From Dictyophora rubrovolvata (lineage: Eukaryota; Basidiomycota; Agaricomycetes; Phallales; Phallaceae): a DNA stretch of 64,000 bases. The notes beneath the pieces were generated by a model. That model did no database searches. It saw nothing but the letters and a program-made list of their open reading frames with translations, and was not told where the DNA came from. Positions 12,878 through 23,049 of this stretch are shown here, one piece after another; the stretch's first letter is position 1; each line of letters opens with the position of its first letter. Location: assembly GCA_029959195.1 (NCBI GenBank), contig CP114123.1, positions 2,108,001 to 2,172,000 on the forward strand. Direction: 5' to 3'. The translations under genes and the position numbers were made by a program.

Positions 12878-13456
12878 ATGTCGGACAATAACGATACTCC
12901 TACTTCCCCTATTCCCCTTTTTCAACTCCCTTTCTTCCCTTTTGAATATTGTTCTTCTCTCAGATTCGGACCCAACCCTAATTTCCTCTCACGACTTCGC
13001 GTTTACAATATTCTCATCTCTGAAATCAATGTCAATCCCTCCACAATGCTTCCGATTACTCCACTGCCACTAATGGAGATTACTATTCCTTACGACAATC
13101 TGGAGATAGGATATCCATGAGCTTTGACCCTGTATGAACGAACTAACATCAATGTCATGGACGAATCGTACGAGTTTGTCGAGTTCCTTTCAACAAATCA
13201 TCAAGAAGAATCAATCTGGAGACTGGTTTTTCATCACCAATTTCAAAGTTATACTCAATTCCTATTCATAGATGCACCTCTATCTGCTATCCCGTCCCCT
13301 CCCGACTACACCGTTGGAAATCAAATCCTCCCTTCCTATTCTGATCTCCAATCCAATCTCGTTCAAGATCTGATATTGTTAAGTGTTGCCATGGCTTTTA
13401 TTGTTATGTCACAGCCACGAAGAAGAAGATCTCGTCAACAAGAACCAGATCAGTAA
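12878..13456 (+). pseudogene. Gene Y of the two-gene repeat, copy 1
   Basis: This is a homologue of the intact Y at 20139-20705, beginning MSDNNDTPTSPIPLFQLPFF. It has the same order of conserved blocks, ending with a hydrophobic stretch and a basic RRRRSRQQ tail. It lies about 105 bp after X. About one break; unknown function. Confidence 0.65.
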
Positions 13457-14563
13457 GAAGTTTGGGATGGTAAAGTTATAGTTTTGAGTAAGAGGCAGTG
13501 CGAGAAGTGCCAGATGGTGATTTTGGTAAAGCTATGCTGGGAGTCCGGTTTCATCATTTCCTTTTGATCTCTTTTTGTTTTTCCTTTTGTTCTCTTTTGT
13601 TTCTTTTTTCTTTCAACATATTTCTCCTATTCCCCTTAACTACATATGTGATTCCCCTTTTCTGTAATTGTACTCCCTGTCATCCTCTCACGATGCTCCT
13701 TTTCTTTTGTTTCTTTGTTCTCTTTTTGTTTTCTCATGGTGAATGATGAGTGATCATTCCACTTTCCTCTATGTTTCCAAATGGTATATATACTGCATGT
13801 GAATAATTGTAACAGCAGCAATCTACCGGAACGGTTGTCTCAAGTTTTAGTTCAGTTTAAGTCAAGTTCAAGTCTAGGTTTCGTCTCTAGTCTATTTCTA
13901 CGCTCATGTCTATTTCTTTGGATTACTCTGAGTGAGGCCTCGGAGTATAAACTCAACGATTCGTATTGTCATTGAAGCCTTACTAACTTTAAACAGATTA
14001 TCATCGCTGTATTATCGACGGTGTATTGTCATATCATTTTATTACAAAACTCACATTCATCATCCACAACAAGATCTTAGGATCGTCAATTTTTTTGTTG
14101 TTGTTTGGTTTGATATCAACACCCACACTCGCTATATCATATATTCCCCCACCCTCCTCTTCACGAAATCAGCACCAGGACCCGCTCCACAGAGACTAGA
14201 CGGCCTCAAACAAAAATATCTTCGTAGTTTTTCCGATTGTGTATTTAGCTATGACATTTAGCTATTATCTTCGGATCGTTACAACGCGGGAACAGCCTTC
14301 CACATTTTACACATTGCTTTCCTTCACTTTTGCCACCAGTATTGGTGTCTTTGCACTTGCTGCAAATTTCATCGTAAAGGTGAGGAAAAGACATACTGCA
14401 GGATGGGCAGACTGTAGGAATGGAGGAAGGAGCAGGAAGAGAGGTTTGTAATGCAGACATTCAAAGTAGAAACAACATGGAATTGTTCAATGTTCACAAA
14501 TTAAAGCTTCATATTTATATGAGAGAATGTTTTCGTTTTTTTCTGAAGTCATTTGAGCGGCCT

Positions 14564-16081
14564 TGTCATGATCTGATATCGTGATCCGATCTCGAACCCC
14601 TTCAATGAACCATTATGACTTACGATTATGATCTGGCTATACATTCGACAAACGTATTGATGAATGGAACTCGAACCTGAACTCGAACGATAACACCATG
14701 ATCTAGACTTCATCTAGATCCTGATACTATGGATAGATCCTTTCACATGTCCATATAGCCATGTTTCCCTTTGTTTCCATTTGTTTCTATCTGATGCCTC
14801 ATGTTTGACATGAGTTCTGATTATGTAAGCAGAAACTCTTTCCTAGAAAGTAGTTTCTTTGTTCTCGATCTGACTCACTTCAATATATTTAAACTCATTG
14901 TAAATACCAAGTAGAGTCGTCTTGAAATCGAACTTTGGTTCAATTTAATATTATCCTTAATTCTTGACTTTACTTCATCTCATATCTAAAGTCCTTCTCA
15001 ATCTTGATTTTGACTTTGACGATCCTTGTCGAAGTCTTCGTACTTCTCAGCATCAGTGTTAAGTACCGATACTCGGGTATCGATGATGAATGTATATACG
15101 TTAGAGTTCGTATCTAATATTAATACAAACATCACGGGTTGTCATAGAGCGTGGTCTCAACCTGAGTGGGTTGTACCATGACAGTCCTCTGAATGTTAGC
15201 TCTACTTGTCTTGACAACGCTCAGGACCTTTGAGTCTTCGAAGAATGTTGTTAAGCTAAAGCTCTAGAAAGTCTAGAACGATCTGTAGGAATAGATCGTC
15301 AACAAGGAAGCAGAAAAAGAGAGGAGATTAAAGAAATAGTGGATCCAATGCCAGAACAGCATTGTTGCTACAGATGGTTTGGATTTAAAGCATTTGGAAA
15401 TGACTGAGGTGTTAATGAATAGGAAAGACTATATTGAGATATCAAACTAGGTTCAATATTAAGTCTAAAGAGAAGTCTAGCTACAATGTATAGAAAGCTT
15501 TATATACAAGTATGCTAGAGGTTTGAATCTCAGTTCGAAATAGATAATGAGCTTGAGAACATATACTTGTCATAGCAATTCGTGAGTATCATAAGTATAT
15601 GCAGAGTCAGTTTGCCATGTGGCAAACATGAGGCAACAAGAACAAAGGGAGAACACATACAAGGACCTACAACCGTCATAGATGATCTCATGTGTGGTTT
15701 GGAACTAGAATGTAGACCGAAGGTCTATCTGCGGCTTACTGTAAGTCCTAGGAAGACAACGGCATCTAGGACTTTGTGAAATGGCAATGAAGTCTGGCAA
15801 GACTTCTGGTCGTAGCGTCTGCAAAGCGATTGTGATAAGATAATGTTTAGATATGATATGATAAGGGAATAAAATAAGGAATCTGTATCGCTAGTGATGT
15901 CATGAATTTGGATCATGACAATCAGTCATGTGAGTGCTCATTCATTACTGAACCAAATCAAGGAACATTTCAGACCTATCGGAGCAGGTGCAATATATAA
16001 GTTGAAGCCAAGTTCCTCAACCCGATATTGTTCTTGAACAGAATTGTTGAACTCAATTATCGATCAATTCGGACCTTGACA
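14564..16081 (+). mobile_element. Solo LTR family B, interrupted by LTR family A
   Basis: The repeat begins TGTCATGATCTGATATCG and ends GGACCTTGACA, with a perfect 5-bp duplication GGCCT at 14559-14563 and 16082-16086. Its continuity is proven by the uninterrupted inverted copy at 17811-18394. Without the nested LTR it is about 650 bp. No coding capacity. Confidence 0.88.
15057..15920 (-). mobile_element. Solo LTR family A, complete, nested in LTR B
   Basis: On the plus strand it reads TGTTAAGTACCG ... GATCATGACA, 864 bp, flanked by perfect ATCAG duplications (15052-15056, 15921-15925). It is the complete version of the fragment at 522-760, in opposite orientation. No ORF of note. Confidence 0.88.
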
Positions 16082-16880
16082 GGCCTATGCATTGTGTAGG
16101 CCTTTGCTTATTCTGAATGCGAGCTGAGTCAGGTGCAGGAATAATAGATGAAAGTTATGGTACATTGTGTCAAACTTCATGTGTTGACCTTATCTCTGTG
16201 TTCCTCTATTTCTGATCCATGTTTCGGACCGGAATTCCCTGCCAAAATTGGGTATGTAGGTCTCCAACATAATAACCACACTGTACATGAGCCTGAAGAA
16301 CTACATACCCAGTTACTGTAAATTATGTCAAACTCGGTGTCAGGGTACACTAGCATCGTCCCTTTCTTTTCTTCCGTTTATCTTCGATTCCTGTCTATTC
16401 TATTCATTTCCACATTTCTCGTATTTTATTCCATCCCTTGTCTTCCTCTTTCCTTCCATATTCCTGTTCTTCTCTTCAACAGGCGCTGAGTACCCGTTCC
16501 CATCAGAGCCATGGCCTAGGCCCTGGCTAAAAGTCCGGGACCAGCACGTATCCGTGCCCAGTCCACGAACTGAGGGTCGTGTGCAACCTTCGCCGTTTTT
16601 CATAGTATATAGTTAGTAGCCCTAGAGGAAGGATCCCTAAGTTTGTTCTCTTAGGATCCCCTCCCTCTAGGTGAGTTAGTATCTTTCCCAAAATATATTT
16701 ACTTAGGATCCCCTCCCTCTAGTCTGAGTGAGTAGCCCTGACACTCAGTGTATTAACCTTGTATTTTTGTCCCCCATTTCTTGCCCCTGTTTCGGACTGG
16801 AATTCTCAGCCAAAGCTCAGAATTTAGTCCTCCAAGCATAATATACGACGTTGTACACGAGCCTCTGCAGGGGTCATTAG
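16082..16880 (+). repeat. Diverged direct duplication split by an LTR
   Basis: About 16170-16300 and 16745-16870 resemble each other at roughly 70% by eye (shared TTTCGGAC-GGAATTC, GTACACGAGCCT-like blocks). They suggest an old tandem repeat with a unit of about 165 bp, into which the solo LTR at 16338-16743 later inserted. No gene is seen. Confidence 0.5.
16338..16743 (+). mobile_element. Solo LTR, chromovirus family 2
   Basis: This 406-bp copy has TGTCAGGG / CCCTGACA tips and flanks CTCGG / CTCAG (4 of 5). The TATA box and the transcript-start motif AAGTTTGTTCT are conserved. Orientation is as in the full element at 5566-11645. Confidence 0.92.
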
Positions 16881-17065
16881 TGTCATGTATTTCATGATTT
16901 CCTCCCTTATCTACCCAAAAACAAGTATTTTCTTTATTCTTTTTTTAGTTCCTGCTTGCTTTAATAATCTTTTATTTGTAATGTACCTTATCTTTCAGGA
17001 ACAGTCAGATGACTTAGTTCCAGGAACCCTTTTATTTTCTTATCATCTCTCTCCACTTCCCTGTC

Positions 17066-17622
17066 TGTCACGCTCTGCATGCCACACCTTCCTAATTTGG
17101 AAGTCCGATCCCATTCCGGTTATTTCCATACTCACCCCACATCTCTGTAGCAATCCCATCCTGTACTTGTCAGTACTCTGTCCGGACGTCGTCTGGACTT
17201 CTAGTCCATCACCTTCCTTATGGGGAAACCGGCCCCTGACTCTTAGTAATAAGGAACAAAGATTTTATAATCATCACCCCTAGCTGTGTTCAACCATATG
17301 CTACCTTTCCTTATTTGTTCTTATCCCCATTCCCGTAGTTCCGTTCCCTTTTGTATTTAAACCCCCAGCTTTCAGCTGTGGAGCCCCAGTCTGAATATCA
17401 GCTTAATCAGTTATTCTCTCATCTCAGTTCTATCTTGTACTCTTAAGTCCCTGCCGCTCCGAAATTGAGGGATATATAAAGCTGGGCGAGTGGGCGCAGC
17501 TTATAAGCTGAAGCCAAGTCCCTCATCCCATAACTCCGTATTCCGTCCTCCGTTTGTCTCCCTGGCAGTCTGGACTTTCTCGTGGATATCCGGGATATAG
17601 TCCCAGACTGCCGTACATAACA
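17066..17622 (+). mobile_element. Solo LTR family D, nested in LTR C
   Basis: This 557-bp repeat begins TGTCACGCTCTGCATG and ends GTACATAACA, with perfect CTGTC duplications (17061-17065, 17623-17627). A second, inverted copy spans 18781-21681. Confidence 0.9.
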
Positions 17623-17810
17623 CTGTCTCACTATAATTTTCCCTGATCCACTATTATTCATTCACTTCCTTTTTAAGTAATTTCTTATCTTTCACATGAT
17701 GTTTCTCTTACTAATGTTTGGAGCTGTTTGTACTTGCTCAAAGGTGTATAAATAGGGGCTCATTTCTCTTGTAAATAATCTATCTTGTAACTACTGTTGT
17801 TGTCAAGGTC

Positions 17811-18394
17811 CGAATCAATCAAAGATTGGGTTTGATGATCTTGTTCAAGAACAAATCAAATTGAGGAACTTGGCTTCAACTTGTGTGTTGCACCCGCTCT
17901 GATAGGTCTGAAATGTTCCTTGATTTAGTTCAGTAACGAACAGGCACTCACAATACTGATGTCAAGAAGTACAAAGATTTCGACAAGGATTGTCAAAGTC
18001 TGAATCGGGATCGAGTAAGACTTTAGAGATAAAACGAAGTAAAGTCAAGAAATGAAGTTAATATTAAATCGAACTGAAGTTTGATTTCAAGACAACTCTA
18101 CTTGGTATTTACAACAAGTTTAAATACATCAAAGTGAGTCAGGGTTGAGAACAAAGAAACTACTTTCTAGGAAAGAGTTTCTGCTTACATAATCAGAGCT
18201 CATGGCAAACATGAGGTATCAGATAGAAATGAATGGAAACATAAAGAAACATGGCTATATGAACATGTGAAGTAATCTATCTTTAGAATCAGGATCTAGA
18301 CAAAGTCTAGGTCATGGTGTCATTGTTCGAGTTCAGGTTCGAGTTTCATTCGTCGAAGTGGTTTGAGATCGGGTCACGATATCGGATCATGACA
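17811..18394 (-). mobile_element. Solo LTR family B, nested in LTR C
   Basis: On the plus strand it reads TGTCAAGGTCCG ... GATCATGACA, 584 bp, flanked by perfect GTTGT duplications (17806-17810, 18395-18399). It is the uninterrupted, inverted counterpart of 14564-16081. Confidence 0.9.
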
Positions 18395-19400
18395 GTTGTG
18401 CACCAAAGTGCTTACCAATCAAATTGGTCTTTTTTCCTCTTATCTTTTTCTATTCTCAAGGACTTAGTAATAAGTCCCTATCTATCTCTACTAATTTGAA
18501 CTTAATTCTTCAAATCTTCCTTCAAGAGTCTCACCTTCAATAACAGGACTTTTAGTTGCTGAACAATCCCTAAACAAAACTCTATTATATTTTATTAGGA
18601 GCTGAGCCTATTCTAAATCTAAAACAAATTCCTCACAGTTAGTACAGCTCATGTACAACTTATCTGCCTCGTGTCTAGTGCTGTATGCATGTTCTCTGTT
18701 TTCATGACTCATTTTTTCTATAACTTTCTAATATTTTCTATTGCCTCATGTTCAGTTTTCCAATTTGTATTCCACAAATTTGTTACGTATGGCAGCCCAG
18801 AGCTATGTATTCCGGATACTTCCAAAGAAGTCCAGACCACGGGGTCAGATGGGAGGCGGAGTACTGAAGTACGGAGTGAGGGACTTGACTTCAACTTATA
18901 TGTTGCACCCACTTGCCCAGCTTACGATATCCCTCGATTTTGGAATACGAGGAAATATGCAAGTATGCACTATTCCGATGACAGAGTACAAGTCCACGTC
19001 GTCAAAGACAACGTGAATGACAAGTACGAGTTGACTTGAATGTTAAGTCCAAGCCAACTACACAATACGGATTAAGAGTATGAGACAGACTAGAGATGAG
19101 GGAATAACTGATTATATTCAGACTGAGGATCCACAGCTGAGGGAGCTGGGGTTTAAATATAGGAGGGAGTGGAACTACATAAATGGGGATAACAACAAAT
19201 AAGGGAAGGTGGGAACAGGCTAGTGCGAGCCAAGACAATGGTAATATAATCTAGGTACCTTGTTACTAGGTAACCGGTGTCGCGCACCAAAATCTTCCTA
19301 ATAAGGAAACGTTCCGAATTTTGGTTCAAAGCGGAGTTTCAAACTACCAAAAACTTAACCGATACACCACAGCCTCTTGAAATCAAAACCCTTACAAAAA

Positions 19401-20033
19401 ATGGCCGCATTTTCATTTCACTATACATCATCAATTTCTTTGCCCATTCCAGCATCTCCCACCGAGTCATTACCCCCCTCCGATGATGAATCTATATCAC
19501 CTTTTCGTTTTTCGCCTTCCAGTCCAAGGACATACGATTTGGATCTGCATACGACTCTTTATATCTATAGTTCCCAATATGCGAGTCTCGACATCGACGA
19601 AGAAACGTACCTCCCGAAGTTCCCTCCACCTCTTATTATTCGTCAATGCAGAAGTTCGGATTTGGTTCACCCCGGTCTCATGTTTGGAGAAAAGGTTTAT
19701 ATCGAGGAACGATTAGACTGGTTTACAATTATTAATGTTTATTCTACACCCGAATCAGCCGTTAAAGACTCATATCGGATTTGGTTAGTGACACAAGAAG
19801 GGTTCGAATTTACATTCCTGGTTCTAGATGTGCCAAGTCGTTGGGTTGTCATGAAAAACATAAAAACACAAAAACATAGCCCATATAGACCAGCCAATCT
19901 TGTTCCTGTAGATCCTCAAATGTCTCGTTTTTCACCCCATTCACCAGAACCAATATCTCTCCCCTCTTCTCCATCCAAACGATCCTTCCGAAAGATCCGA
20001 CGCGTTTGCTCAAACCTTCTTGGACGAAATTAG
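19401..20033 (+). CDS. Gene X, unknown protein of the two-gene repeat (copy 2)
   Basis: The ORF of 210 codons starts at the ATG conserved with copy 1 (an in-frame ATG lies 24 bp upstream). I recognise no known domain. The N-terminal 60 residues are rich in Ser, Pro and Asp; then comes an aromatic core with KVYIEERLDWFTI, YSTPESAVKDSYRIWL and FLVLDVPSRW; the C-terminus is basic (RKIRRVCSNLLGRN). There is no signal peptide and no clear membrane segment. Copy 3 keeps the same order with markedly different sequence but an open frame, which suggests the protein was selected. Gene Y follows after 105 bp, possibly on the same transcript. A role in the host element is unknown. Confidence 0.6.
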   Translation: MAAFSFHYTSSISLPIPASPTESLPPSDDESISPFRFSPSSPRTYDLDLHTTLYIYSSQYASLDIDEETYLPKFPPPLIIRQCRSSDLVHPGLMFGEKVYIEERLDWFTIINVYSTPESAVKDSYRIWLVTQEGFEFTFLVLDVPSRWVVMKNIKTQKHSPYRPANLVPVDPQMSRFSPHSPEPISLPSSPSKRSFRKIRRVCSNLLGRN

Positions 20034-20138
20034 GACAAAAGGCTTGATTAGGATAAGCGATTAGATTTGTATTTCATCTCCTTCTTTCTTTCTGGACATT
20101 TCATTAGCGCTTAAAAATTTTGGTTAACTCATATCATC

Positions 20139-20705
20139 ATGTCGGACAATAACGATACTCCTACTTCCCCTATTCCCCTTTTTCAACTCCCTTTCTTCCC
20201 TTTTGAATATTGTTCTTCTCTCAGATTCGGACCCAACCCTAATTTCCTCTCACGACTTCGCGTTTACAATACTCTTGTTTCTGAAATTGATGTCGACCCC
20301 TCCACAATGCTTCCGATTACTCCACAGCCACTAATGGAGATTACTATTCCTTATGACGATCTGGAGATAGGATATCCACGAGCTTTAACCCTGTACGAAC
20401 GAACCAACGTCAATGTCATGGACGAATCGTATGAGTTTGTCGAGTTCCTTTCAACAAATTGTCAAGAAGAATCAATCTGGAGACTGGTCTTTCGTCATCA
20501 ATTTCGAAGTTATACTCAATTCTTATTCATAGACGCACCCCTATCTGCCATCCCATCCCCTCCCGACTACTCTGTTGGAAATCAAACCCTCCCTTCCTAT
20601 TCCGATCTCCAATCCAATCTCGTTCAAGATCTGGTATTGTTAAGCGTTGCCATAGCCATTATTATTGCGCCACAGCCACGAAGAAGAAGATCTCGTCAAC
20701 AATAA
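20139..20705 (+). CDS. Gene Y, unknown protein of the two-gene repeat (copy 2)
   Basis: The ORF encodes 188 residues beginning MSDNNDTPTSP. I recognise no family. Blocks shared with copy 3 include a YDDL motif, LYERTNVNV, YEFVEFL and WRLVF...QFLFIDAPL. Near the C-terminus a hydrophobic run (LVLLSVAIAIIIA) is followed by PQPRRRRSRQQ, which could be a tail anchor or a basic binding tail. A TATA box about 320 bp downstream would start a different transcript, so X and Y would lie upstream of it, as U3 genes would in an LTR. Confidence 0.55.
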   Translation: MSDNNDTPTSPIPLFQLPFFPFEYCSSLRFGPNPNFLSRLRVYNTLVSEIDVDPSTMLPITPQPLMEITIPYDDLEIGYPRALTLYERTNVNVMDESYEFVEFLSTNCQEESIWRLVFRHQFRSYTQFLFIDAPLSAIPSPPDYSVGNQTLPSYSDLQSNLVQDLVLLSVAIAIIIAPQPRRRRSRQQ

Positions 20706-21829
20706 CCAGATCAGTAAGAAGTTTGGGATGGTAAGATTATAGTTTTGGGTAAGAGGTAGTGCGAGAAGTGCCAGATGGTGATTTTGGTAAAGCTATGCTG
20801 GGAATCCGGTTTCATCGTCTTCTTTTGATCTCTTTTTGTTTCTCTTTTTGTTTCAACATATTTCTCCTATTCCCCCTAACCACATATGCGATTCCCCTTT
20901 TTTCTGTAATTGTATCCTCCATCGTTTTCTCCTTTTTCTTTTGTTTCTTTGTTCTCTTTTTGTTTCCTTTTGTTATCATGGCGAATGATGAGTGATCATT
21001 CTGCTTTCCTTTATGTTTCCAAATGGTATATATACTGCATGTAAATAATTGTAACAGCAGCAATCTACCGGAACGGTTGTCTCAAGTTTTAGTTCAGTTT
21101 AAGTCAAGTTCAAGTCAAGTTTCGTCTCTAGTCTATTTCTACGCTCACGTCTATTTCTTTGGATTACTCTGAGTGAGGCCTCGGAGTATAAACTCAACGA
21201 TTCGTATTGTCGTTGAAGCCTTACTAACTTTAAAACAGATTATCATTGCTGTATTATCGATGGCGTATTGACTCACCATTTTATCGCAACTCACATTTAT
21301 CGTCCCCCTCACACACACACGATCTTAGGATCGTTTTATTTTTTTGTTGTTGTTGGTTTTATATCGACACACACACACTCACTAAATATCATATTATTCC
21401 CCCACCATCCTCCTTACGAAATCAGCACCAGGACCCGCTCCACGGAGACTAGACAGCCTCAAACAAAATATCTTCGTAGTTTTTCCGATTGTATAGATAG
21501 CTACGACATTTAGCTATTATCTTCGGATCGTTACACCGGGACAGGCTTCCCCATAAGGAAGGTTTGTGATATGGAGTGTGGATGAGAGTATGGAGTATGG
21601 AGTGTGGGAAGTGGAACAGATGATAGGGGGTGGAGTCCGGGTATATCCAGACTTGGGCTATGGGGCATACGGGGCGTGACAAAATTGCTTAAAACCCTCA
21701 CCTGCTGTAGTTGATGTATATAATTCATTCCACATCCTAATCCTTTTGCTCTTTCAATGTCTCCCTCCTCTTATCTCTTTTCTCATGCTGAATAACAATC
21801 CTGCTGGCCATAATCAACATTCTGCCATT

Positions 21830-22642
21830 TGTATGTATTTGATATCTCAGTTGAATTTTTTATTTCAATAACAAGGCATACCCCAAGTTGCTTATTCTGA
21901 GCGCTGGGCTCCTATTATTCAATGTTATCTCGATCAAGGTGTGAAAGTCAAGGACATGTCATCAAAGATTCTCGAAGAACACAATACCTCTATCAGGTAC
22001 TTCCCAATGATTTATTTAGCTTTATCAGACACTTATAATTTTTCAAGTAAATGTACTATTCAAAGGATGATGTGGAAACACCAAGTTAGAAATGCGCATC
22101 AACCACGTCTTTCCATCAAACAAATGGTTGAAGCAGTTGTCCGGATTACTACTGAAGACCCCTTGAACAAATGGGGATATCGCCAAATTCAAGAAGAGCT
22201 TAAACTGGAATCAATTCACATTCCCAGGTATGTATTTTATTCCAAAATTTTGATTCAAAGCACATATACATATAAATTTACAGGACAGTAATTGAGGCCC
22301 TTCAAAGGGCTCGAGATCCTGCAGAAGCCAAAAAAAATGACGCCAGTGTGGTCACAAAAAGATAGTTCGCAAAGTCTTGTTCAGTGCAGGTTCTAACGAA
22401 GAATGGTGTATGGATGGGCATGAAAAACTTCGTGATGCGATGGGGATCGATGTTTGGAGAATCTGTGATAAATTTTCACGCTATGAGTTGGGGTTGTGGG
22501 CTGTTCCTAATGCTTGTCTTTTCTGACGTTCCTGTGGCTTTATTCCTTCGTGTTGTAAAGGAAGTCAAAGGTCTTTGCATTTTATTTCCTCTTTAATTCC
22601 ATTTTTATTTCTCTTAGGATTACTGCTCCAGCTGCTGGAGAT
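21830..22642 (+). pseudogene. Integrase-like DDE transposase fragment
   Basis: Coding blocks joined by likely short introns give a helix-turn-helix-like N-terminal part (KWGYRQIQEELKLE), then EEWCMDGHEKLRDAMGIDVW and YELGLWAVPNACL. This pattern (W..DGH.KL...G..VW..D..S) is typical of basidiomycete integrase-core transposase-like proteins. At least one frame disruption occurs between the two parts, around 22350. A following exon (ITAPAAGD) is cut by the solo LTR at 22643, and nothing recognisable of the family follows it. Likely a plain DNA-transposon relic or a pseudogenised domesticated copy. Confidence 0.55.
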
Positions 22643-23049
22643 TGTCAGGGCTACTCACTCAGACTAGAGGGAGGGGATCCTAAGAGACTATATTGGATAA
22701 ATACTACCTAACTCACCTAGAGGGAGGGGATCCTAAGAGAACAAACTTAGGGATCCCTCCTCTAGGGCTACTAACTATATACTATGAAAAACGGCGAAGG
22801 TCGTACACGGCCTTTGGTTCATGGACTGGGCACGGGTACGTGTCGGTCCCGGATTTTTAGCCGGGGCCTAGGCCATGGCTCTGATGGGAACGGGCGCTCA
22901 GCGCCCATTGGAGGGAAAGATGGGAATACAGAAGGAAAAGGGAAAGCAAGAGATGGGATAAAATACGGGAAATATGGAAATAAATAAAACAAACCAGAAC
23001 CAAAGATAAATGGAGGAAAATAAGGGGACAACGCTAGCGTACCCTGACA
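22643..23049 (-). mobile_element. Solo LTR, chromovirus family 2
   Basis: This inverted copy of about 407 bp has TGTCAGGG / CCCTGACA tips, with flanks GAGAT / GATAT (4 of 5). It is inserted in an exon of the integrase-like gene fragment. Confidence 0.9.

Larger units (their letters stand above)
12017..14282 (+). mobile_element. Two-gene LTR-like repeat, copy 1
   Basis: The repeat runs from TGTCGTGCACCAAAATCTTC to TCTTCGGATCGTTAC(A), flanked by AATGC / AACGC (4 of 5 identical). It carries genes X and Y, then a TATATATA box (about 13785) followed by about 490 bp without ORFs. It is very similar to copy 2 along its whole length and in the same orientation. No long direct repeats occur at its own ends, so it looks like one solo LTR rather than a complete element. 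It is inserted in the zinc-ribbon gene. It is lightly broken, with about two breaks. Confidence 0.75.
11646..14460 (-). pseudogene. Double zinc-ribbon gene, interrupted by two retroelements
   Basis: Minus-strand coding blocks lie at 14284-14460, 11970-12016, 11832-11915 and 11646-11758. They read in phase across two short GT-AG introns (11916-11969 and 11759-11831). The product begins MSALQTSLPA and has two CxxC...CxxC ribbons, CPSCSMSFPHLYDEICSKC and CVKCGRLFPHLSTAYCGYC; the second is seen only when the 2.2-kb repeat at 12017-14282 and one copy of its target duplication are ignored. A helical segment (GVVIQQLRHVMQDLDLAE) follows. The gene is cut at 11646 by the chromovirus end, so its 3' part is missing. 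I do not recognise its function; similar paired ribbons occur in transposon-borne fungal proteins, so it may be DNA-transposon cargo rather than a host gene. Confidence 0.6.
16881..18637 (+). mobile_element. Solo LTR family C with two LTRs nested inside
   Basis: It starts TGTCATGTATTTCATG and ends CCTCACA, flanked by ATTAG / GTTAG. The uninterrupted copy at 27973-28572 (minus) shows that 17066-17622 and 17811-18394 are later insertions. Net length is about 606 bp. No coding capacity. Confidence 0.88.
19278..21534 (+). mobile_element. Two-gene LTR-like repeat, copy 2 (best preserved)
   Basis: It starts TGTCGCGCACCAAAATCTTC, ends GGATCGTTAC(A), and is flanked by perfect ACCGG duplications (19273-19277, 21535-21539). 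Genes X and Y are both open. A TATATATA box at about 21027 is followed by about 500 bp with no ORF, laid out like the R-U5 part of an LTR. It lies inside a family D solo LTR, so both insertion and single-unit nature are certain. It looks whole as a unit. No internal retroelement region flanks it, and its gag-pol partner is not in the window. Confidence 0.8.
18781..21681 (-). mobile_element. Solo LTR family D, interrupted by the two-gene repeat
   Basis: On the plus strand the left tip is TGTTACGTATGG and the right tip GGGGCGTGACA, flanked by perfect AAATT duplications (18776-18780, 21682-21686). Matching it to 17066-17622 shows that 19278-21534 was inserted later. Confidence 0.88.

Noticed and set aside
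12017-21534. Copies 1 and 2 of the two-gene repeat as the 5' and 3' LTR of a single retroelement
   Set aside because: Each copy has its own matching flanks (AATGC/AACGC and ACCGG/ACCGG), and the DNA between them is a stack of unrelated solo LTRs, so they are separate insertions.
19278-21534. The two-gene repeat as a terminal-inverted-repeat DNA transposon
   Set aside because: The ends match in inverted orientation only loosely (about 10 of 15 positions) and the duplication is ~5 bp, so an LTR origin fits better; it is kept as an alternative only.
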